Source: CF-118 sp035934385
GTDB lineage: Bacteria; Chloroflexota; Dormibacteria; Dormibacterales; Dormibacteraceae
Length of the DNA: 64,000 nt
Direction: 5' to 3'
Assembly: GCA_035934385.1 (NCBI GenBank)
Contig: DASYXY010000087.1
Location: forward strand, 1-64,000
A program made the translations under genes and the position numbers. The notes below the pieces were generated by a model that saw only the letters and a list, made by a program, of their open reading frames with translations, searched no databases and was not told the DNA's origin. Positions 58,961 through 64,000 of the stretch are shown piece after piece. The number at the start of each line of letters is the position of its first letter. Positions within the stretch are counted from its first letter, which is position 1.

Positions 58961-60099
58961 GCCCTGGCCTTGGCCCCAGTGAGCTCAACGATCTTCTGCG
59001 CCGCCTCCCAGGCGTTCGCGCCCGGCTCGATCCCGTTCTCCTTGAGGATCGCGCGGCCCTCCTCCTCACGGGTGCCGCTCATGCGCACCACCAGCGGCAG
59101 CTTCATCTTCAGGTTGTCCCGGGCGGTGACCAGACCCTTCGCGACCTCATCGCCGCGCGTGATGCCGCCGAAAACATTCATCAGCACGCCTTTCACGCGC
59201 GGGTTCATGAGGATGACGGCGAGTGCGTTCTCGACCACTTCCGCCCTGGCGCCGCCGCCGATGTCGCAGAAGTTGGCCGCGCGTCCGCCGGCTCGCTGCA
59301 CCAGGTCCAGCGTGCTCATGCACAGCCCTGCGCCGTTCCCGATGATGCCGATGTCGCCGTCGAGCGACACGTAGGTGAGGCCGCGCTTTTTCGCCTCGAC
59401 TTCGTACGGATCACCTTCGATTACCGCGCCGTAGCGCTCGTCGAGGTCGCGGTGCCTGTACATCGCGTTGTCGTCGATCTCGAGCTTCGCGTCGCCGGCC
59501 ACGATCTCGTTGGCCCTGGTCACCACCAGGGGATTGATCTCTGCGGTGACCGCGTCGAGCTCGGGAATGGCCCGATAGAGCTTTTTGATGAGGACGCTCA
59601 GCGGCCGGCTCAGCTCGCCGAGACCGGCGTTGAAGGCCAGCGCGTTCAGCTCGAAGTCCAGTGGGCCTCGCCAGGGGTTCGGATACAGCCGGGCGATCGA
59701 CTCCGGGGACTCCGAGGCCACCTGCTCGATGTCCATGCCGCCCTTCGAGGACAGCATCAGGATGTTGGCTCGGGCGTCCCGGTCTACGGTGACGCCGAGA
59801 TAGATCTCGCGCGCGATCTCGAGCGCAGCTTCGCAGTAGACCAGCGGGACCTTGAAGCCTTTGATGTCCATGCCGATGATCTGCTCGGCTGCGCGCCGCG
59901 CCTCGTCGGGCGTCGAGGCCAGCTTGATCCCACCAGCCTTGCCGCGCCCGCCCACCGGCACCTGCGCTTTCACGGCGACCGGCCCCAGCGATGCGCATGC
60001 GGCGGCGGCCTCGTCGGGCGTGTGCGCAACCCGCCCGGGCGGGATCGAGATACCGAGGGACGCGAGCACCTCTTTGGCCTGGTACTCGAGCAGCTTCAC
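58957..60099 (-). CDS. sucC: Succinyl-CoA synthetase beta subunit
   Basis: 380 residues from a GTG at 60099 (KLLEYQAKEVLASLGISIP). ATP-grasp segments KAQVPVGGRGKAGGIKLAST and the C-terminal GGITRGDEVAKGLV are conserved. Upstream codons look like leader, not coding. It heads sucC-sucD-DUF2752. Confidence 0.96.
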   Translation of the reverse strand: MKLLEYQAKEVLASLGISIPPGRVAHTPDEAAAACASLGPVAVKAQVPVGGRGKAGGIKLASTPDEARRAAEQIIGMDIKGFKVPLVYCEAALEIAREIYLGVTVDRDARANILMLSSKGGMDIEQVASESPESIARLYPNPWRGPLDFELNALAFNAGLGELSRPLSVLIKKLYRAIPELDAVTAEINPLVVTRANEIVAGDAKLEIDDNAMYRHRDLDERYGAVIEGDPYEVEAKKRGLTYVSLDGDIGIIGNGAGLCMSTLDLVQRAGGRAANFCDIGGGARAEVVENALAVILMNPRVKGVLMNVFGGITRGDEVAKGLVTARDNLKMKLPLVVRMSGTREEEGRAILKENGIEPGANAWEAAQKIVELTGAKARA

Positions 60100-60176
60100 G
60101 GCAGGTAGAGCGTAACGAGCGAAGCTCGGTAGGCGCTCGCGGGGCAAATCCGCAAGCTGCGGCGTATACACAGCAG

Positions 60177-60707
60177 ATGTTTCAGCAGAGATCCGAGGAG
60201 GACCTCATCCGCTCCGCTCGCGACGGAGATGGTGGGGCTTTCGCGGACCTGCTGCGACCGCTTTACTCCTCCGCCTTCCGGGTCGCGTTGGCGCTCCTGC
60301 ACGACCGCGGCGAGGCCGAGGACGCCGTTCAGGAGGCGGCGTTCAAGGCTTGGAGGAAGCTCGGCACGGTCCGCCGCGGCGCGCCGCTGCGGCCGTGGTT
60401 TCTGGCGATCGTCGCCAATCAGTGTCGAAGCGTGAGGCGAAAATCCTGGTGGTCGCCAGAGCGCCTCGAAGAGCGGCTGGCCGACTTCCGCGTCGCCGAT
60501 GCCGACGCAAGGATCGACCTGCACCAGGCGCTCAAGGATCTCGATTACGACCAGCGTTTGGTACTCGTCCTTCGCTACTACCTCGACCTGCCTTATGAGG
60601 AGATCGCCCAGGTCATGGGCATCTCGGCCAAGGCGGCGCGCAGCCGGAACGAGCGGGCCATCCGCCGCCTCCGGCCGATTTTTCCCCTCACGGAGGCCGT
60701 GATATGA
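60177..60707 (+). CDS. ECF-type RNA polymerase sigma factor
   Basis: 176 residues with sigma region 2 (AFADLLRPLYSSAFRVALAL, HDRGEAEDAVQEAAFKAWRK) and region 4 HTH (LPYEEIAQVMGISAKAARSR). It probably directs stress- or envelope-response genes. The gene start is ATG 60177, divergent from sucC. It overlaps the next gene by ATGA. Confidence 0.93.
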   Translation: MFQQRSEEDLIRSARDGDGGAFADLLRPLYSSAFRVALALLHDRGEAEDAVQEAAFKAWRKLGTVRRGAPLRPWFLAIVANQCRSVRRKSWWSPERLEERLADFRVADADARIDLHQALKDLDYDQRLVLVLRYYLDLPYEEIAQVMGISAKAARSRNERAIRRLRPIFPLTEAVI

Positions 60708-61483
60708 GGCTCGAGAGAGCTCTCATCGACCTCTTCCATGAAGCGCTGGACGCCGAGGACGTCGCGGGGCCGTTCCAGCGCCTACAGCTCGAACTCGAGA
60801 AGCCAAGCGGCGCCATGTACCGGCGCAGTGCAAGGAGAATCCTGATGACTCGTAATCGATTGGTGCTGCTCGCAGCAGCGCTCGTTCTGATCGTCGGAGT
60901 AAGCGTTCTTGTGGGCACGCACGCGTACAGCGGTCTTCACGTGGGCCAGTCGGCGCCCGCGGGCGGCAGCGGCAAGACCGCTCTCGACCAACTGCTGGCG
61001 CGGCCGATTCAGTTCAAATCCATCCCGGCAGGACAAACCTGCCCGGCGTCGGGTCCAAACACCGATGGTCTGCTGGGCGGCGGACCCGTGTACATCGGTG
61101 CCGGATTGACTGCGGATACAAGCACGAACTGGGGCCATTACGGATCTTCGACCCTCCTCACGCCGCCAGGCATGGTCGGCCCAGTCCTGCTACGCGCCAC
61201 AGACCTCAGCACCGGTCTGCCCCTGGCCCAAGTTGGACCATACGCAGCCGGCTCCGTCTCTGGCAATGACACGGTGAATGGCGCGGCCGTCCAGCGACAT
61301 GGGTACGCAGTGCTGGACACCAGCCACCCACCGACCACGACATACGACTTTCTGAACAGCCCTTACGTCCAGTGGCCGGGCGAGTACGGATGGGCCCACA
61401 CTACGACTGGCTTCTGCGTGGGCATCCAGATCGATGGGCCTTCCTTCACGGAACTAATCAGAGACCAGGTGAATCCTTCCTGA
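60704..61483 (+). CDS. Membrane partner of the ECF sigma factor (possible anti-sigma)
   Basis: 259 residues. The N-terminal 45 residues are cytoplasmic and charged, followed by one helix (VLLAAALVLIVGVSVLVGT) and a large Thr/Ser/Gly-rich outer domain. The position right after the sigma gene with ATGA overlap fits a regulatory partner. It lacks the HxxxCxxC ZAS motif of classical anti-sigma factors. The outer domain is unrecognised. Confidence 0.7.
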   Translation: MRLERALIDLFHEALDAEDVAGPFQRLQLELEKPSGAMYRRSARRILMTRNRLVLLAAALVLIVGVSVLVGTHAYSGLHVGQSAPAGGSGKTALDQLLARPIQFKSIPAGQTCPASGPNTDGLLGGGPVYIGAGLTADTSTNWGHYGSSTLLTPPGMVGPVLLRATDLSTGLPLAQVGPYAAGSVSGNDTVNGAAVQRHGYAVLDTSHPPTTTYDFLNSPYVQWPGEYGWAHTTTGFCVGIQIDGPSFTELIRDQVNPS

Positions 61484-63046
61484 TCAGAGCGGGATGTTCC
61501 CGTGCCACCGCGGGTTGCGACGGCGCTCCTTGCGCTGCGCAATCCGCAGGGCGCGGATCAGCGAGCTGCGCGTCCTCCCGGGCTCGATGACGTCGTCGAT
61601 GTAGCCGCGCTCGGCGGCGATGTAGGGGTTCGCGAACCGCTCCGTGTAATCGGCCACCAGCTCACGCCGTAACTCAGCCCTGTCGGCCGTGGCATCGAGC
61701 TCCTTGTGGAAGACGATGTTGACCGCGCCCTCCGGTCCCATCACCGCGATCTCCGCGGTCGGCCACGCCACGTTGTAGTCAGCGCGGATGTGCTTCGAGC
61801 ACATCACGCAGTACGCGCCGCCGTACGCCTTGCGCGTGATGACCGTCAGCTTCGGCACCGTCGCTTCGCTGAACGCGTACAGCAGCTTGGACCCGTGCCG
61901 GATGATGCCTCCGTACTCCTGCGCCGTCCCCGGCAGGAACCCGGGCACGTCGACAAACGTGACGAGCGGGATGTTGAACGCGTCGCAGAAACGCACGAAC
62001 CGCGCTGCCTTCACCGACGCGTTGATGTCCAGCGCGCCCGCCATCACCTTCGGCTGGTTGGCCACGATCCCGACTGGCTGGCCGTCGAGGTGCGCAAACC
62101 CGACGACGATGTTCATCGCGTAATACGGCTGCACCTCGAAGAAGTCGGCGTTGTCGACGACAGGCCGGATCACGTCCTTGATGTCGTACGACTCCTTCGA
62201 AGAGTTGGGAATGATCGTGGCGAGTCGCGGGTCGGCCCGCTCGACGTCGTCGGTCGGCGGCAGACGCGGCGGCTCGACGTCGCAGCTCTGCGGGATGAAT
62301 GAAAGGAGCCGCCGCACCTGGGCGAAGCACTCGTCCTCGGTGGCGGCCAGGAAGTGCGCGACGCCCGATTTGACGTTGTGCACCTCCGCGCCGCCTAGCG
62401 AGTCGAACGTGACCTCTTCGCCGGTGGTGACCCGGATCACCTCCGGGCCGGTGATGAACATGTAGCCCACCTCGTGGACCATGAAGGTGAAGTCGGTCAT
62501 CGCAGGCGAGTAAACGGCGCCGCCGGTGCAGGGTCCGAGGATCAGGCTCAGCTGCGGGATGACGCCGCTGGATTCGACGTTGCGCCAGAAGATCTCGGCG
62601 TAGCCCGCAAGCGAAACAACGCCCTCCTGGATGCGGGCGCCGCCCGAGTCGTTGATCCCGATGATCGGGATGCGGTTCTTCAGGGCGAGGTCCATGACCT
62701 TGATGACCTTCTCCGCGAAGACCTCGCCGAGCGAACCGCCGAACACGGTCGCGTCGTGACTGAAGAGCATCACGTCGCGCCCGCCGATCTTGGCCAGCCC
62801 GGTCACGACGCCATCGCCGGCGACGCGCTTCGACTCGAGGCCGAAGCCCGCCGCGCGGTTGACCGCAAAGATGTCCAGCTCCTCGAACGAGTTGCGGTCC
62901 ACCAGGCGCGAGATGCGCTCGCGCGCGGTCAGCTTGCCTTTGGCGTGCTGGCGGTTGAACGCCTCGGCGTCGCCATGGCCGGCCTCGTACTTCCGCTGCC
63001 GCAACAGGTTCAGAGGGTCGACCTTGTGGCCCTTGGAGTCGCTCAA
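61484..63046 (-). CDS. Acyl-CoA carboxylase carboxyltransferase (beta) subunit
   Basis: 520 residues from the TTG at 63046. The two crotonase-type halves are clear: IGINDSGGARIQEGVVSLAG, and LVTFVDVPGFLPGTAQEYGG with the oxyanion turns. It transfers carboxyl from biotin to propionyl-CoA or acetyl-CoA. With methylmalonyl-CoA mutases here, propionyl-CoA carboxylase is likely. No biotin-carboxylase subunit is in the window. It overlaps the VOC gene as TTGA. Confidence 0.94.
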   Translation of the reverse strand: MSDSKGHKVDPLNLLRQRKYEAGHGDAEAFNRQHAKGKLTARERISRLVDRNSFEELDIFAVNRAAGFGLESKRVAGDGVVTGLAKIGGRDVMLFSHDATVFGGSLGEVFAEKVIKVMDLALKNRIPIIGINDSGGARIQEGVVSLAGYAEIFWRNVESSGVIPQLSLILGPCTGGAVYSPAMTDFTFMVHEVGYMFITGPEVIRVTTGEEVTFDSLGGAEVHNVKSGVAHFLAATEDECFAQVRRLLSFIPQSCDVEPPRLPPTDDVERADPRLATIIPNSSKESYDIKDVIRPVVDNADFFEVQPYYAMNIVVGFAHLDGQPVGIVANQPKVMAGALDINASVKAARFVRFCDAFNIPLVTFVDVPGFLPGTAQEYGGIIRHGSKLLYAFSEATVPKLTVITRKAYGGAYCVMCSKHIRADYNVAWPTAEIAVMGPEGAVNIVFHKELDATADRAELRRELVADYTERFANPYIAAERGYIDDVIEPGRTRSSLIRALRIAQRKERRRNPRWHGNIPL

Positions 63047-63459
63047 ATCTTGATGCCGACCTCTTCGAACATCCACCGGTGCCCCTCCAGGTCTTCGACG
63101 CGATAGTGCCGTCCGTCCGGCGTGTCCTCGATCTCGGAGAGGATTCGCGCGCCGGCGGCTCTGGCCTGCGCGAAATGAGCATCGAGATCCTCGACCTGGA
63201 CGAGAACGCCATCGATGATGTAGGGCACAAGCGACCACCTGGCCGCCGCCTCACAGTGCTCGCGATGATGTTTCGGGCTCTCGTAGTCCGGGGTCGGCGT
63301 GGCCAGCATGATGATCGAGTCACCGGCCTCGAGCTCTCCATGCGTGAGCCGGCCGCTGTCATCCAACCGACGGTCCGCCTCGACGAAGCCGAACGCATCT
63401 ATCAGCCAGTCCATGGCTGCGTTCCCATCCTCGTAGGCAATCATCGGAACGACTGGCAT
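63043..63459 (-). CDS. VOC-family (PhnB-like) protein
   Basis: 138 residues from the ATG at 63459, which overlaps the mutase stop (TAATG). N-terminal MPVVPMIAYEDGNAAMDWLI and C-terminal RHYRVEDLEGHRWMFEEVGI are VOC/PhnB-like. It is placed between a mutase and a carboxylase, so a methylmalonyl-CoA epimerase was considered. The motifs do not match that family well. Confidence 0.8.
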   Translation of the reverse strand: MPVVPMIAYEDGNAAMDWLIDAFGFVEADRRLDDSGRLTHGELEAGDSIIMLATPTPDYESPKHHREHCEAAARWSLVPYIIDGVLVQVEDLDAHFAQARAAGARILSEIEDTPDGRHYRVEDLEGHRWMFEEVGIKI

Positions 63460-64000
63460 TACGCGGCCTCCGTCGGACGATACTCGCCGAACGCTTGACG
63501 AAGCACGCCGCAGCACTCGCCGATGGTCACGTAGTCGGCGAGTGCTGCCTTCAAGGCAGGCAGCAGGTTCACCGATCCGCGAGCGGCCTCACCAATCGCA
63601 GTCAGGCGTCGGTCGACCACCTCGTGTGAGCGGCGCGCGCGCAGTCGCGCCAGCGCCGCGGATTGTTCGACCTGGTGCTGCGGGCTGACCTTCATGATCT
63701 CGACCTTGTCGTCTTCGTCGGTCGCGTAGCGGTTCACTCCGACGACGACGCGCTCCCCGGACTCGACCCGCAGCTGAAATCGATACGCGCTCTCGGCGAT
63801 GCGCTTCTGCGTCCATCCGGTCTCAATGCACTCGACCGCGCCGCCGAGCTCTTCGACCTCGGCCATGATCGCAAGCGCCTCCGCCTCAACTCGGTCGGTC
63901 AGGTTCTCCACGTAGTAGGAGCCGCCGAGCGGATCGGCCACCAGTGGCACCGCCGACTCGAACCCGATCAGCTGCTGCGTGCGCAGCGCGAGCTCCGCCG
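63459..64000 (-). CDS. Second methylmalonyl-CoA mutase-type large subunit, 5' part outside window
   Basis: About 180 codons of the C-terminal half are visible. ALRTQQLIGFESAVPLVADP and LGGSYYVENLTDRVEAEA resemble the mutase large subunit. The C-terminal half ends with GVLRQAFGEYRPTEAA. It is transcribed ahead of the VOC and carboxylase genes. It differs clearly from the mutase at 45553-47199, so its substrate may differ. Confidence 0.88.
   Translation of the reverse strand, partial: AELALRTQQLIGFESAVPLVADPLGGSYYVENLTDRVEAEALAIMAEVEELGGAVECIETGWTQKRIAESAYRFQLRVESGERVVVGVNRYATDEDDKVEIMKVSPQHQVEQSAALARLRARRSHEVVDRRLTAIGEAARGSVNLLPALKAALADYVTIGECCGVLRQAFGEYRPTEAA

Noticed and set aside
63043..63459. 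Methylmalonyl-CoA epimerase
   Set aside because: The position fits, but the sequence is PhnB-like and lacks the typical epimerase motifs; only a general VOC call is supported.

Overview
The window is high-GC, densely packed bacterial chromosome with short intergenic gaps, many GTG and TTG starts and frequent ATGA or GTGA stop/start overlaps. The gene set points to an uncultured aerobic heterotroph with a Gram-positive-like cell plan: an LCP (LytR-CpsA-Psr) protein, a Ddn-type deazaflavin (F420) oxidoreductase, an E. coli/Mycobacterium-type four-subunit fumarate reductase, several acyl-CoA dehydrogenases and a cysteine-type CcmE haem chaperone. A lineage near Actinomycetota/Chloroflexota, for example Dormibacterota-like, would fit. 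That placement is inference; there is no rRNA or clear marker gene here. No phage, insertion sequence or CRISPR array was seen.

Layout. 1-2.8 kb: a truncated bicovalent-FAD oxidase, tRNA-Pro(CGG), a hotdog thioesterase, a lipoprotein and a cupin. 2.85-7.65 kb: a co-directional operon of histidine phosphatase, APH-like kinase, ACAD10/11-like acyl-CoA dehydrogenase, a MerB-like protein with an in-frame UGA, a SAM methyltransferase and a small membrane protein. 7.66-15 kb: PPK2, an MBL-rhodanese protein, frdABCD and an FAD amine oxidase. 15-22.4 kb: M19 dipeptidase, MarR with a DHA2 exporter, a zinc-ribbon protein, a cyclase, an IF-1-like protein, an MFS exporter with a Ddn-type protein, and PlsC. 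22.5-30.7 kb: a secreted protein, a LarA-like/alcohol dehydrogenase/acyl-CoA reductase-HAD operon, an M23 peptidase, an MDR oxidoreductase and MscL. 30.7-40.1 kb: a DtxR/ZIP metal pair, CoA pyrophosphatase, a complete System I cytochrome c maturation operon lacking CcmH, a GH1 glycosidase and a phosphatase. 40.1-48.1 kb: a degenerate GGDEF protein, RarA, an NDK-like protein, MscS with L25/Ctc, two RDD proteins and a methylmalonyl-CoA mutase operon with MeaB. 48.2-57.7 kb: LCP, DUF4190/DUF4013 membrane proteins, three acyl-CoA dehydrogenases, a beta-propeller and an alpha/beta hydrolase. 57.7-64 kb: sucCD, an ECF sigma factor with a membrane partner, acyl-CoA carboxylase beta subunit, a VOC protein and a second mutase large subunit.

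How it fits together. Acyl-CoA dehydrogenases, a carboxylase beta subunit, two methylmalonyl-CoA mutases with MeaB, and sucCD make a route from fatty or branched-chain acyl-CoA through propionyl-CoA and methylmalonyl-CoA to succinyl-CoA and succinate. The Frd/Sdh complex links succinate to the quinone pool, and the ccm operon supplies cytochromes c.

The most interesting object is at 5650-6303. It is an organomercurial-lyase-like gene in which an in-frame UGA sits where MerB has its second catalytic cysteine. The UGA is followed at the right distance by a perfect 8-bp hairpin whose apical loop, AGGUCA, closely matches the E. coli fdhF SECIS loop. This is a strong candidate for a selenocysteine-containing MerB-family enzyme, translationally coupled to a methyltransferase.
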